Positions 9,086 to 18,074 are shown, numbered from the stretch's first letter. The stretch is 64,000 nt of DNA from Mucilaginibacter sp. PAMC 26640 (GCA_001596135.1 CP014773.1:1922001-1986000); one strand, 5' to 3'. Notes: a model not told the origin generated them from the letters alone. Made by a program: numbers and translations.

Positions 9086-10178
9086 ATGACCAAAGAAAAC
9101 ATTCAGGATTTAAGGGATAGAACAACTTCCCTGAGGAGGCATCTTTGACATCGATACCAAACTCGATGCGATGCAAAAGGAGCAGGATATAACTATCGGC
9201 CCAAACTTTTGGGATCATCCTAAAGAGGCCGAAAAAGTACTGGCCTCTATTAAAACAAAAAAGATCTGGACGGACGCTTTTCAAAAAGTGGTATCTGTAG
9301 TTGATGATACCGGCGTGCTCATGGAATTTTTTCAGGCGGGCGATGCAACTGAGGCAGAAATGTTGGAACAGTACAATGCCGCTGTTAAAGCCGTTGAGGA
9401 GCTTGAATTTAAAAACATGCTTAGCGCTGAGGAAGATCAGTTCAATGCTGTGCTGCAGATAACCGCTGGAGCAGGTGGTACCGAAAGTTGCGACTGGGCC
9501 GGTATGCTGATGCGTATGTACATTATGTGGGGCGAAAGTAACGGCTACAAAGTTACCGAGCAGGATTACCAGCCGGGTGATGTGGCCGGTGTGAAAACGG
9601 TGACGTTACAGCTGGAGGGCGATTTTGCTTACGGTTATCTGAAAGGCGAAAATGGTGTGCACCGGCTGGTGCGGATCTCTCCGTTCGATTCGAACGCTAA
9701 GCGCCATACATCATTTGCTTCGGTATATGTATATCCGTTAGTGGATGATACCATTGATATTGAAGTGAAGGATGCAGATATTGAGTTTGAAACCTTCCGT
9801 GCCGGCGGCGCGGGTGGCCAGAACGTGAACAAGGTAGAAACTGCCGTTCGATTGTATCACAAACCTTCAGGGATCATCATAAAAAATCAGGAATCGCGTT
9901 CGCAGTTACAGAATAAGGAGAACGCCATCCGGTTGCTGAAATCGCAGTTGTACGAGGCAGAAATGCGCAAGCGAGCCGAAGCTTCGAGTGCGGTAGAAGG
10001 CAACAAAAAGAAAATAGAGTGGGGGTCGCAGATCCGCAACTATGTACTGCATCCCTATAAACTGGTGAAAGACCTGCGTACCGATCATGAAACCTCTAAC
10101 GCTGCTGCAGTTTTGGATGGCGACCTGAACGAGTTTTTAAAGGCATACCTGATGGAATTCGGCGGGCCAAAGAGTTAA
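9086..10178 (+). CDS. prfB: Peptide chain release factor 2, made by programmed +1 frameshift
   Basis: Recognises UGA and UAA stop codons and releases the finished peptide on the ribosome. A short first frame starts at ATG 9086 and ends in TGA at 9146-9148. The site reads AGG-AGG-CAT-CTT-TGA-C, with the Shine-Dalgarno-like AGGAGG at 9134-9139 three bases before the CTT slip codon, exactly as in the classic prfB autoregulatory frameshift. Reading resumes at GAC 9147. The joined product is 363 residues, normal for RF2. The codon-recognition tripeptide SPF ([10 protein letters not shown]) and the catalytic GGQ ([12 protein letters not shown]) are present. Low RF2 favours frameshifting, so the factor controls its own synthesis. 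Confidence 0.97.
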
Positions 10179-10293
10179 ACGCCTTAACCCGTGTTGCTCA
10201 ATTTATTTGGCATCTCTCCTGCAGGGTTGCACAATTGCTGTTTGACTACATCAAATGGGATGCTGAACCAGTTCAGCGTACCGATTCAAGTTT

Positions 10294-10327
10294 AACGATG
10301 CTGTATGAAATACAGCATCGTTTTTTG
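10294..10327 (+). terminator. Rho-independent terminator after prfB
   Basis: A perfect 13-base stem (10294-10306 with 10310-10322), a GAA loop and a run of six Ts. A second small inverted repeat (GCTGAAC-CA-GTTCAGC, 10262-10277) precedes it. Confidence 0.88.
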
Positions 10328-10370
10328 TTTGACTAAATTGTAACTTGCCCTTACCAAAAAACTTATTTTT

Positions 10371-11282
10371 ATGAAGCGTACTTTAACTGCAATGCTCTTA
10401 ACTTGTACTATGTTTACCGCTTACAGCCAGGAAAAAACACTTCCCTTGTATCCTAAAGGTGTTCCGAATTCGAAACCTACCCCGGCAGGTTACGTGGAAA
10501 CAACCAACGCTACTAACTGGATCAGCAAGGTAAGCCTACCAACCATAACGCCATATCTGCCCGCTTCCGGAACTGCAAACGGAGCGGCTGTTGTCATTTT
10601 TCCGGGTGGGGGATATGCAGGCCTGGCGAATGATCACGAAGGGATGGCAATTGCCAAAGCTTTTAATGGCATTGGGGTAACGGCCTTCCTGGTGAAGTAC
10701 CGGTTGCCGACAGACGAAACTATGATCGATAAAACAATTGGTCCGTTGCAGGATGCACAGCGCGCGGTGCAGATTGTTCGCCAGGGTGCTGCTAAATGGA
10801 GTGTTGACCCCAATAGGATTGGTATTATTGGCTTCTCGGCTGGTGGTCACTTAGCATCTACAGAGGGTACTCATTTTGATAAGGTAGTTATTGAAAATAA
10901 AGACAATATCAGCGTACGCCCAGATTTTATGATGCTGATTTATCCGGTGATCACTTTTGGCCCCAAAGCACATGCTGGTTCGCGCGAAAACCTCATTGGT
11001 AAAACACCATCACAGGAAACGATCGACTTTTATTCCAACGAGAAACAGGTAATGGCTGATACGCCGCCCACATTTTTGGTGCATGCTGAAGACGACAATG
11101 TTGTACCTGTAGAAAACAGCCTGATGATGTATGAGGCCTTGTTGAATTCCAAAGTAAAAGCTGAAATGCACTTGTTCCAAAATGGCGGACATGGGTTTGG
11201 AATGAATAACTCGACTACCAAAGAAAAATGGTTTGACTGGGCAGCTGCCTGGATGGATGCAAACGGGTGGTTAAAGAAGTAA
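10371..11282 (+). CDS. Secreted alpha/beta hydrolase, acetyl-esterase-like (BD-FAE/carbohydrate esterase type)
   Basis: A 303-residue protein with a signal peptide (MKRTLTAMLLTCTMFTAYSQ). The hydrolase core shows an oxyanion strand with glycines (VVIFPGGGYAGLANDHEG), the nucleophile elbow G-F-S-A-G-G (IGIIGFSAGGHLAST), an acid residue in LVHAEDDNVVPVENS and a catalytic His in NGGHGFG. This layout matches the esterases and lipases often found with plant polysaccharide degradation. The substrate is inferred only loosely, and an acetyl ester on hemicellulose is plausible. It stands alone between two terminator-like elements. Confidence 0.85.
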   Translation: MKRTLTAMLLTCTMFTAYSQEKTLPLYPKGVPNSKPTPAGYVETTNATNWISKVSLPTITPYLPASGTANGAAVVIFPGGGYAGLANDHEGMAIAKAFNGIGVTAFLVKYRLPTDETMIDKTIGPLQDAQRAVQIVRQGAAKWSVDPNRIGIIGFSAGGHLASTEGTHFDKVVIENKDNISVRPDFMMLIYPVITFGPKAHAGSRENLIGKTPSQETIDFYSNEKQVMADTPPTFLVHAEDDNVVPVENSLMMYEALLNSKVKAEMHLFQNGGHGFGMNNSTTKEKWFDWAAAWMDANGWLKK

Positions 11283-11283
11283 T

Positions 11284-11368
11284 GCCCCCCAACCCCCTGA
11301 AGGGGGAGCTTTTGGCCAAGCTGGCCGATGACTAAACTTCGATTCCCCCTTCAGGGGGCTAGGGGGCG
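11284..11368. repeat. C/G-rich intergenic inverted repeat, copy 1 of a dispersed element
   Basis: The left arm (11284-11307) carries CCCCCTGAAGGGGGA. The right arm (about 11343-11366) carries TCCCCCTTCAGGGGG followed by CTAGGGGGC. The arms are near reverse complements and can form a long imperfect hairpin across about 35-45 bases. Each arm also contains its own small palindrome (CCCCCTGAAGGGGG). A second, more degraded copy lies at 54744-54836. It sits between convergent genes and could act as a terminator, although the T-run is poor. Confidence 0.7.
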
Positions 11369-11372
11369 AGCT

Positions 11373-12053
11373 TTACTTGACCGTCAAAATATTCTGGTAA
11401 TATGAGCTGCCGACTGGTAGTACGGCACCATTCACTACTAACTGGTGACGCTCTATCTTTTCCACTTTATTTACTGCCGCTATAAATGACCGGTGGATGC
11501 GGATAAACTGGTCGGCCGGTAATAGCTGCTCTACTTCGGAGATTGTCATTCGTGAGAGCAGTTGTTTGTCCTTCAATTCGAAATTCACATAATTGCCGGT
11601 TGCCTCCAGGTAACAGATCTCATCAAACAACACTTTCACCTGTTCATAGCCGGTTTTCAGGAACAGGTAATCTTTCTTGTCTTCCTTAACGTTTCGAAAA
11701 TTGTACAACTCATAGGCTTTGTTGCAGGCTTTGGTGAACCGGGCAAGCGAAAACGGCTTGAGCAAGTAATCTACCGCATCGAGTTCAAAGCTGGTAACGG
11801 CATGCTCTGTGTAGGCGGTAGTGAAGATCACCAATGGTTTTTTATTCAGGCAATTAAGCAGGTCGATGCCGGAGATATCGGGCATTTTGATATCCAGAAA
11901 CAGCAGGTCTGCCGGGTTGTACTGCAGATACTCCATGGCTTTAAAGGCATCGGTAAATTCAGCTTTCAGATCAACAAACGGAACCTTAGCCGCGTGGGAG
12001 CGCACCACTCCAAGGGCTAAGGGTTCATCATCTATGGCTACAGCAGTTATCAA
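11373..12053 (-). CDS. LytTR-family response regulator
   Basis: A 226-residue regulator. The receiver domain (1-120) has the acidic pair D8-D9, the phosphoacceptor D54 (LLFLDIKMPDISG) and the switch lysine K99 (DYLLKPFS). The LytTR DNA-binding domain follows (about 125-225; DEICYLEATGNYVNFELKD, then LPADQFIRIHRSFIAAVNKVEKI). Its partner kinase lies immediately upstream, with four bases between the kinase stop and this start, so the pair is translated together. The target genes are not evident. Confidence 0.95.
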   Translation of the reverse strand: MITAVAIDDEPLALGVVRSHAAKVPFVDLKAEFTDAFKAMEYLQYNPADLLFLDIKMPDISGIDLLNCLNKKPLVIFTTAYTEHAVTSFELDAVDYLLKPFSLARFTKACNKAYELYNFRNVKEDKKDYLFLKTGYEQVKVLFDEICYLEATGNYVNFELKDKQLLSRMTISEVEQLLPADQFIRIHRSFIAAVNKVEKIERHQLVVNGAVLPVGSSYYQNILTVK

Positions 12054-12057
12054 AATA

Positions 12058-13587
12058 TCAGGCGAGTTGAATGGTTAAATGTATAAAAAATTCGCTTGCG
12101 TTTTCGCGGATGATCAGCTCGTGCTTGTTATTATATAATAGCTTGAGGCGTTGCTTTACGTTGACCAGGCCTATGCCGCTTTTGCCTTTTTCCGGGTCGT
12201 TATCAGGTTTGGTGTGGATGCTGTTGTGCACATCAAAGTAAAGTGTGTTGTCTTTGGTTTGCAGGGTAATTTTGATATGCGATGGCTCTCGCAAACTGAT
12301 ACCATGTTTAAACGCATTTTCTATAAAGGGGATCAGTAGCATAGGGGCTATCTGTAATCCCAAAATATGATCTTCTATCTGCACATCTATCACAATATCC
12401 GGCGAGGTTTGCGTGCGTAACTTTTGCAGGCTGATGTAATTGTTCAGGTAATCTATTTCGCGCGTCAGCAGGATCTTCTCGTGCATGTTTTCCTGCAACA
12501 TAAAACGCATCATGTCTCCAAGGCGCTGGATACCCTCGCCGGTACGATCTGCGTTTTCCTGCAGGGCAGTTCCGTAAAGTGTGTTTAAGGCATTAAACAA
12601 GAAGTGAGGATTGATTTGTGATCTTAGGAAATCAAGATTGGCAGCAGAGTGGCCAAGTGCGGTTTTTAAAGTAGTTAGTTCTGCTGCCCCCGTTATCCGG
12701 CGTTTGTAAGTGATCCAGGAGAAAGGTGCGGTGACCAATAACTGGAATCCGGCATTAAAAGCCAACGTAAGCATCACTGCCTGGCCACGGCTAAACGCTA
12801 TAGCTGCTATTACCCCGGCAGGTATGGATACCGCTAGCGTAATTAAAAACACCTTACCAAAGTAATTGAAATAGCGTTTCTTGTTATTTAAAGTTTGCGG
12901 AATAAGGGTGTAGGCTGATAAGCCATAAATCCCTATTGCCACAGGAACGGTAAGGAAAAACAAACCGATCACTTCAATAGGGGCATCACTTAGCAGTAAG
13001 CCAAATAACAGAATCATCCACAAAACCAGGCCAATAATGCCATCGCGTGTGAGTACTTTATACTCCGCCTGGATATGCTCGCTATTATTTAAAAGGTACT
13101 GGGCAACCTGCTTAATTAAACTGTAAAGCGTCAGCATCATCATTACCCAAATAGCATAGATGAAGTTGGTTTTAAAAACAAGGTTGTACACCCAACCTGC
13201 CGAATGCTTAAAAAATAGATAACCTTTAAGCCAGGTATCGGTGATGCCGCAAAAAAGCCAGATGGTGCCAAATAGTGCCACCGCCAGTATGATCATCAAC
13301 GTAGTTTTACGCCGTTCTATCAAAGAGGGAATGATCAAAAAGTTCCACAACAAAAAGCCGCCGAAATATATAGTATATCGGGCAATCATCGGGAAGAAGA
13401 AATATTTAGAGTAGGAATAATGCAGGTGCAACTCGTTGAACATGTAGCGGTACGGCGTCCAGATCACCTGTACATTGCTGTCGGCAACGCGGGCAACCAG
13501 GAAAAACACGGCCAACGCATAAATGGACGTGGCGGTGTATAGTTCAATGCGGGTAAGGTTCAGCGGTTTTTTGATGAGCGTTATCAT
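12058..13587 (-). CDS. Sensor histidine kinase of the LytS/YehU (His_kinase) family
   Basis: A 509-residue protein whose N-terminal 290 residues hold seven or eight membrane helices and no recognisable extracellular sensor domain. The phosphoacceptor block SQINPHFLFNALNTLYG has H328, and the ATP-binding N-box reads IPFIENAFKHGI, followed by GKSGIGLVNVKQRL. This is the PF06580 kinase type that pairs with LytTR regulators. The signal is unknown and is presumably sensed within the membrane. It is the first gene of a two-gene operon. Confidence 0.95.
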   Translation of the reverse strand: MITLIKKPLNLTRIELYTATSIYALAVFFLVARVADSNVQVIWTPYRYMFNELHLHYSYSKYFFFPMIARYTIYFGGFLLWNFLIIPSLIERRKTTLMIILAVALFGTIWLFCGITDTWLKGYLFFKHSAGWVYNLVFKTNFIYAIWVMMMLTLYSLIKQVAQYLLNNSEHIQAEYKVLTRDGIIGLVLWMILLFGLLLSDAPIEVIGLFFLTVPVAIGIYGLSAYTLIPQTLNNKKRYFNYFGKVFLITLAVSIPAGVIAAIAFSRGQAVMLTLAFNAGFQLLVTAPFSWITYKRRITGAAELTTLKTALGHSAANLDFLRSQINPHFLFNALNTLYGTALQENADRTGEGIQRLGDMMRFMLQENMHEKILLTREIDYLNNYISLQKLRTQTSPDIVIDVQIEDHILGLQIAPMLLIPFIENAFKHGISLREPSHIKITLQTKDNTLYFDVHNSIHTKPDNDPEKGKSGIGLVNVKQRLKLLYNNKHELIIRENASEFFIHLTIQLA

Positions 13588-13749
13588 GTGGTATTTAAAT
13601 TATGCCGCAAGATAAACCTGCCAAACAAGCCTCAGAACTAAATGGGACGAAACGCGGGTGTGCTGTGACGAATCTGGGAAGAGGCCAGAGACAAGAAATC
13701 AGGAGGCAAGAGAGATGCGCTCTTTACTTAATTCTCCGGTCTTGATATC

Positions 13750-14619
13750 TTAGGTCTGCCTTTCTTCCAGTATCTCCAGTAACTCATTCAGCTCATCCAC
13801 TTTTTCGGATGATCCAGAATGTTCATAAGCACTTATCAAATTGCGAAGAACACGTTTGATAATATCTGAATTGGAACATGGCTCATAAAATTGCTTGTCG
13901 AATTTTAAGTTGAGTTGTTTCAGGAACATATCCACATCACGCCGGCCAAAAATGAAGCCCTTGTTAAAAGCATTGATGTAGAACAAAATGCCGCCTTCAA
14001 ATTCGGATTCCTGGCTCTCATCCATATAGGCCAAAATAAAATGCTGCGGCAAATTAACGCCATACACCGGGATATCCAGCTTTTGAGCTATGATGGAATA
14101 GATGATTGCCAGTGAGATCTGGTTGCCTTTTTTAGTTTCCAAAACCTGGCTGATGTAGCTGTTCTGCGGGTCGCGATGGTTGGTGGTATTGCCGCCAAAG
14201 CCATGGATGCTGTAAAAGACATGGTTCATCAATTTGATTTGCTCCACCGGACTGGCTTCGTTCATCATTTGCAGCCAGATATCACGCTTTATCGCTTCCA
14301 CCTGGTTAATTACTTTCTGCTCATCCAGATCAGGATACTGATAGCGGTTAATGATTAAAATGCCCCGCAACAAATCAAATGCGCCGCCCTGAAACCACAA
14401 CTGCAGGTCGTTTTTCAGGGTACCGAATTGGATCTCGTGAACCAGGTTAGCTATGCGCTCCTGCTGGATAGCGTCAAATGCCTCCCCAAATGCCGATTCG
14501 AGATATGTTACTATTTCCGGACCGTAAGAAAGCAACTTTTGGTGAACATGTTCGTATACTTCGCCGTCCGGATCGTCGAGCAGGCGTATTAAAGAATTTA
14601 CTTCTGAGGTATTTATCAT
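13750..14619 (-). CDS. SirB1-type transglutaminase-like protein
   Basis: A 289-residue cytosolic protein. The central block KKGNQISLAIIYSIIAQKLDIPVYGVNLPQHFILAYMDE matches the SirB1 / Transglut_core2 family, which generally lacks a demonstrated transglutaminase activity. N-terminal helices contain LLDDPDGEVYEHVHQKLLSYG, resembling a HEAT-like repeat, and the C-terminus is helical and acidic. Function unknown. The gene is divergent from the methyltransferase at 14674. The 162 bases at its 3' side are purine-rich and hold no gene. Confidence 0.85.
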   Translation of the reverse strand: MINTSEVNSLIRLLDDPDGEVYEHVHQKLLSYGPEIVTYLESAFGEAFDAIQQERIANLVHEIQFGTLKNDLQLWFQGGAFDLLRGILIINRYQYPDLDEQKVINQVEAIKRDIWLQMMNEASPVEQIKLMNHVFYSIHGFGGNTTNHRDPQNSYISQVLETKKGNQISLAIIYSIIAQKLDIPVYGVNLPQHFILAYMDESQESEFEGGILFYINAFNKGFIFGRRDVDMFLKQLNLKFDKQFYEPCSNSDIIKRVLRNLISAYEHSGSSEKVDELNELLEILEERQT

Positions 14620-14673
14620 ATCGCTATCTGCTAAAATACTAAAGTTTGTATTACTTTTACCGTAATTTAAACA

Positions 14674-15459
14674 ATGTCTAATTTAACGTTCACTAAAGAT
14701 TTTCTCGTACACCGATTCACGTCAAAAAATCGTCACGGTTTGCACTCTCCTTTTGTTTATAAATTGGTTGATGAAGTTATTTACGATTATAAGCACAAGC
14801 AAGCTTACGACAAAATAGAAAAAGAACGCAATGAACTGCTTATAGACGATACCTACATTACCGTTACGGATTTGGGAGCAGGATCCCGGGTAAATAAAAA
14901 TAATCGGAAAAAGGTAAGCGATATTACCAAGAATGCGCTTAAGTCGCCAAAACTGGCGCAACTCCTGTATCGATTGGCTGCCTTTATTCAGCCCAAATCG
15001 ATAGTGGAACTGGGTACCTGTTTAGGTATAACCACCCTCTATCTCCAAGAGGCTGCCCCCGATGCAAAAGTATATACTTTGGAAGGCTGCCCCGAAACGG
15101 CAAATGTGGCAAAAAAGGTTTTTAGCCGGGCCGGATTCGACGAACTGAATCCGATAATCGGCAATTTCGACGATACGCTTGCCGGTGTGCTAGGCGAACA
15201 TGAAAAGCTTGACCTGGTATATATCGACGGCAACCACCAGCGGGTTGCCACCCTAAACTATTTTGAACAATGCCTGCCAAAAGTTCATGAAGGCACCATG
15301 CTCATTTTCGATGATATCTATTGGAGCGACGGTATGAAACAAGCCTGGGCCCAAATAAAAGCAAACCCGCAGGTTACTGTCACGGTTGATCTGTTCTGGA
15401 TCGGGCTTGTGTTTTTTAAGACGGGTAGGGTTAAGGAGGATTTTAAGATCAGGTTTTAG
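14674..15459 (+). CDS. Class I SAM-dependent methyltransferase, O-methyltransferase-like
   Basis: A 261-residue enzyme. The SAM-binding motif I is SIVELGTCLGITTLYLQ, followed by the acidic end of strand 2 (KVYTLEGCPETANVAKKVF), LDLVYIDGNHQRVATLNYFEQCLP and LIFDDIYWSDGMKQAW. The DGNH and DDI positions resemble the metal-binding region of the catechol O-methyltransferase-like group (Methyltransf_24). The acceptor is unknown. No neighbour suggests a pathway. Confidence 0.85.
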   Translation: MSNLTFTKDFLVHRFTSKNRHGLHSPFVYKLVDEVIYDYKHKQAYDKIEKERNELLIDDTYITVTDLGAGSRVNKNNRKKVSDITKNALKSPKLAQLLYRLAAFIQPKSIVELGTCLGITTLYLQEAAPDAKVYTLEGCPETANVAKKVFSRAGFDELNPIIGNFDDTLAGVLGEHEKLDLVYIDGNHQRVATLNYFEQCLPKVHEGTMLIFDDIYWSDGMKQAWAQIKANPQVTVTVDLFWIGLVFFKTGRVKEDFKIRF

Positions 15460-15591
15460 ATTACGAATACCTCCCGCAAATTATCTACCGGGGAAAGCAT
15501 ATTGCGGTATTGTTGAATGCTGGTATGAGCGCCTGTTTTATCAAAGATAATCTTTCTTCTGCACATTTAAAATCAGGTATCCGCACACCTA

Positions 15592-16728
15592 TTAAAAAGC
15601 TTCTCCCAACCCAATATAAATACCGCTTTGCCTGCTTTCGTTGGGTCTTTTCTCTCCAACGCCGTAGTCAATTCTTACGCTCAGGCCTTTTTGAGTATCG
15701 AAGAAATATCTCATTCCGCCCCCGTAGTTGGGCTTAAATTCATTAATGCTAAAGTCGCTGTTCCAAACCTGCCCGGTGCCGATAAAGCCCACGATGCCTA
15801 ATCGTTGGCTTAGGCGATAGCGGAGCTCCGTTTGGGCGGCGAGCATGTTCCGGTCGCGGAAACGGCCGTTGTAATTGCCGCGCATCATCTCATCGCTGCC
15901 CATGGCAGGTAGCAAATAAAACGGCGACTGGCTGCCCGTAAGGCTTTGTTCCTGAATATCCAATCCTAAAACTAATTTCTTGGTTAGGGAAAAGAACTGC
16001 GCATATTCTATATTTAACAAGCCACCGCTATAATCGCTGTTGCTGCCAATGCCCCGCATAAAATCAAAATAGCTGGTGATTACTGCACCTTTGGTGGTGT
16101 AAGTGTTATTATTTCGGTCATCAAAGATCAAAGTAGGGCCAATGTAAAGGGTTGTACCACCATGGCGGCCGTAAAGAGTTGGGTCAGATTCAAATACACC
16201 GGTCTCGTCTTTATCGGTAAAGCGGTAATCAAAACCACCCGCAACAAGGCCCGCATAAAAATGGCTGCTTACTTTTTTTTCTGCATTAAGGGCCACTTTA
16301 AATCGCTTTAGTCCGAGCCTGTCGGCATCGCTTTTTAAGGTATTATTTCCCACTCCGTAAAAATCAAAAGGGAAATTAATGTAAGAAACCGCAGCGATGT
16401 AGTGATAGCTGTTGCCGGGCGTCCAATAACTGGTGCTCAGGCTAAACCGGCTTTGGCCTTTAGTGGTGATGGTGGCATAGGCAAATATATTTGATACACG
16501 GGTGTTACGGTTTGCCGTATCGGTATAAAAAGAAAGTAGGCCGGCGCCGCCAACTTCCACACCTGTTTCCGGGGCAGTGCTGAATACTGGCAGAACCACA
16601 AAGCTGCTTTTACGGGTAGTATCCCTATCCAGATACATCTTGCGAATAAATTTGGGGATGAAATTTGCCTGGGCAAATACGTGTTGCCCCAAAGTGGCTA
16701 AAAACAATATCAGTATAATTTTCTTCAT
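15592..16728 (-). CDS. BamA/TamA-family outer-membrane beta-barrel protein
   Basis: A 378-residue protein with a signal peptide (MKKIILILFLATLGQHVFAQ). The rest is a run of alternating beta strands ending in an aromatic residue (GIYIGLGEAF), as needed for outer-membrane insertion. Segments such as GPTLIFDDRNNNTYTTKG and MRGNYNGRFRDRNMLAAQTELRYRL match the surface-antigen (Bac_surface_Ag, PF01103) barrel, including the conserved RGx(n)RDR loop motif. POTRA domains are missing, so it is a short barrel-only member and not BamA itself. Function unknown. Confidence 0.85.
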   Translation of the reverse strand: MKKIILILFLATLGQHVFAQANFIPKFIRKMYLDRDTTRKSSFVVLPVFSTAPETGVEVGGAGLLSFYTDTANRNTRVSNIFAYATITTKGQSRFSLSTSYWTPGNSYHYIAAVSYINFPFDFYGVGNNTLKSDADRLGLKRFKVALNAEKKVSSHFYAGLVAGGFDYRFTDKDETGVFESDPTLYGRHGGTTLYIGPTLIFDDRNNNTYTTKGAVITSYFDFMRGIGSNSDYSGGLLNIEYAQFFSLTKKLVLGLDIQEQSLTGSQSPFYLLPAMGSDEMMRGNYNGRFRDRNMLAAQTELRYRLSQRLGIVGFIGTGQVWNSDFSINEFKPNYGGGMRYFFDTQKGLSVRIDYGVGEKRPNESRQSGIYIGLGEAF

Positions 16729-16839
16729 AGGATAGTAGTGCTAAAACGCAGCAAAACTAAATGTTTGGGGCGAATGTAGAATTTAAATTCTGTTGTCCTC
16801 AAAATACCTACTTTTGCAAAATAATCAGCATAAATAAAT

Positions 16840-17820
16840 ATGAGCACAGAAAGAGGCCCTATATCGCAATTTATCGAAAGAAATTACCTGCACTTTAATG
16901 CAGCAGCGTTAATGGATGCCGCCAAAGGTTACGAAACACACCTTTTGGAAGGCGGAAAAATGATGGTTACGCTGGGTGGTGCCATGAGTACGGCCGAACT
17001 GGGCATATCTTTGGCGGAGATGATTCGCCAGGGAAAGATTGATATCATAAGCTGTACGGGTGCCAACCTGGAGGAGGATATCATGAACCTGGTGGCACAC
17101 TCGCACTATAAGCGCGTTCCTAACTATAGGGATCTGAGTCCGCAGGATGAGTGGGATCTGTTGGAGAACCACTACAACCGGGTTACCGATACCTGTATCC
17201 CGGAAGAGGAGGCTTTTCGCCGTTTACAAAAACACATTTACAAAATCTGGAAAGATGCCGATACGGCAGGCGAGCGTTATTTTCCGCATGAATACATGTA
17301 CAAAATTTTGCTTAGCGGCGAACTGGAGCAGTATTATGAAATTGACCCTAAAAACTCCTGGATGCTGGCAGCGGCAGAGAAGAATCTGCCGATAGTGGTA
17401 CCGGGTTGGGAAGATTCTACAATGGGCAATATTTTTGCATCTTATGTAATTAAAGGGGAGGTAAAAGCTTCTACCATGAAAAGTGGTATAGAATACATGG
17501 CTTGGTTGGCTGGCTGGTACCCGGAAAATTCAACAGGCAAGGGGATAGGTTTCTTCCAAATTGGTGGTGGTATAGCTGGAGATTTCCCTATTTGTGTTGT
17601 ACCGATGCTTTACCAGGATATGGAAATGCCCGAAATTCCATTCTGGAGTTATTTCTGCCAGATCTCCGATTCAACTACATCATATGGCTCATATTCCGGT
17701 GCGGTGCCCAATGAAAAAATTACCTGGGGTAAGTTGGATATCAATACGCCAAAATTTATTGTAGAGTCTGATGCAACAATTGTTGCACCACTCATTTTTG
17801 CCTGGTTATTAAAACAATAA
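16840..17820 (+). CDS. Deoxyhypusine synthase-like protein lacking the catalytic lysine
   Basis: A 326-residue homologue of deoxyhypusine/homospermidine synthase (PF01916). NAD-site-like blocks MMVTLGGAMSTAELG, ISCTGANLEED and GIGFFQIGGGIAGDFPI are visible. In the eukaryotic enzyme the catalytic lysine is the third residue after the GGG. Here the sequence is GGG-I-A-G, so residue 247 is Gly. Bacteria have no eIF5A target, so a polyamine-related reaction or a lost aminobutyl transfer is likelier than hypusine formation. A TACTTTTG box lies at 16809-16816, and a strong terminator follows. Single gene. Confidence 0.85.
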   Translation: MSTERGPISQFIERNYLHFNAAALMDAAKGYETHLLEGGKMMVTLGGAMSTAELGISLAEMIRQGKIDIISCTGANLEEDIMNLVAHSHYKRVPNYRDLSPQDEWDLLENHYNRVTDTCIPEEEAFRRLQKHIYKIWKDADTAGERYFPHEYMYKILLSGELEQYYEIDPKNSWMLAAAEKNLPIVVPGWEDSTMGNIFASYVIKGEVKASTMKSGIEYMAWLAGWYPENSTGKGIGFFQIGGGIAGDFPICVVPMLYQDMEMPEIPFWSYFCQISDSTTSYGSYSGAVPNEKITWGKLDINTPKFIVESDATIVAPLIFAWLLKQ

Positions 17821-17881
17821 CGAAAATTTTTAAATTTTCAAAAAAATTCAAATTTTTTAATCAGGGCAATGCGCTGCTAAG

Positions 17882-17915
17882 ATGCCCCTTTTCATACCTG
17901 AAAAGGGGCATTTTA
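17882..17915 (+). terminator. Rho-independent terminator
   Basis: A perfect 13-base stem (17882-17894 with 17899-17911), a TACC loop and a short T-rich tail. It separates the deoxyhypusine-synthase-like gene from the respiratory operon. Confidence 0.88.
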
Positions 17916-17958
17916 AACTTGTTTAGAACGATTATAAATTATTTATTACTGTCACTAA

Positions 17959-17992
17959 TTTGTCAGCGGTAGAGTAATAAATTATACTTTTG
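17959..17992 (+). promoter_or_regulatory. Bacteroidota-type promoter of the respiratory (act/cox) operon
   Basis: TTTG at 17959-17962, a 22-base spacer and TACTTTTG at 17985-17992 fit the phylum's -33/-7 consensus. The predicted start leaves a leader of about 75 bases before actA. No other promoter match this good was noticed before the end of coxA. Confidence 0.6.
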
Positions 17993-18074
17993 TAGCTGTA
18001 AAAGTGGATAAAACATTCCCCTTTACGTCAGTTTATAACGTTAACATTATAACTATTTAGCATAAATACACTTT

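Noticed and set aside
8926..9120. 64-codon frame overlapping the prfB start
   Set aside because: Low-complexity translation that overlaps the prfB promoter and start. Nothing supports it as coding.
9171..10178. prfB start at the first in-frame ATG of the main frame (9171)
   Set aside because: This would cut off the N-terminal helix. The frameshift site upstream explains the full protein.
11562..12020. 152-codon open frame opposite the response regulator
   Set aside because: Antisense to a well-supported receiver domain, with no sign of a signal or motif.
13588..13749. Promoter or repeat in the purine-rich gap
   Set aside because: The AAGAG/GAGGC-like composition is common in intergenic DNA of this group, and no defined repeat unit or hairpin was found.
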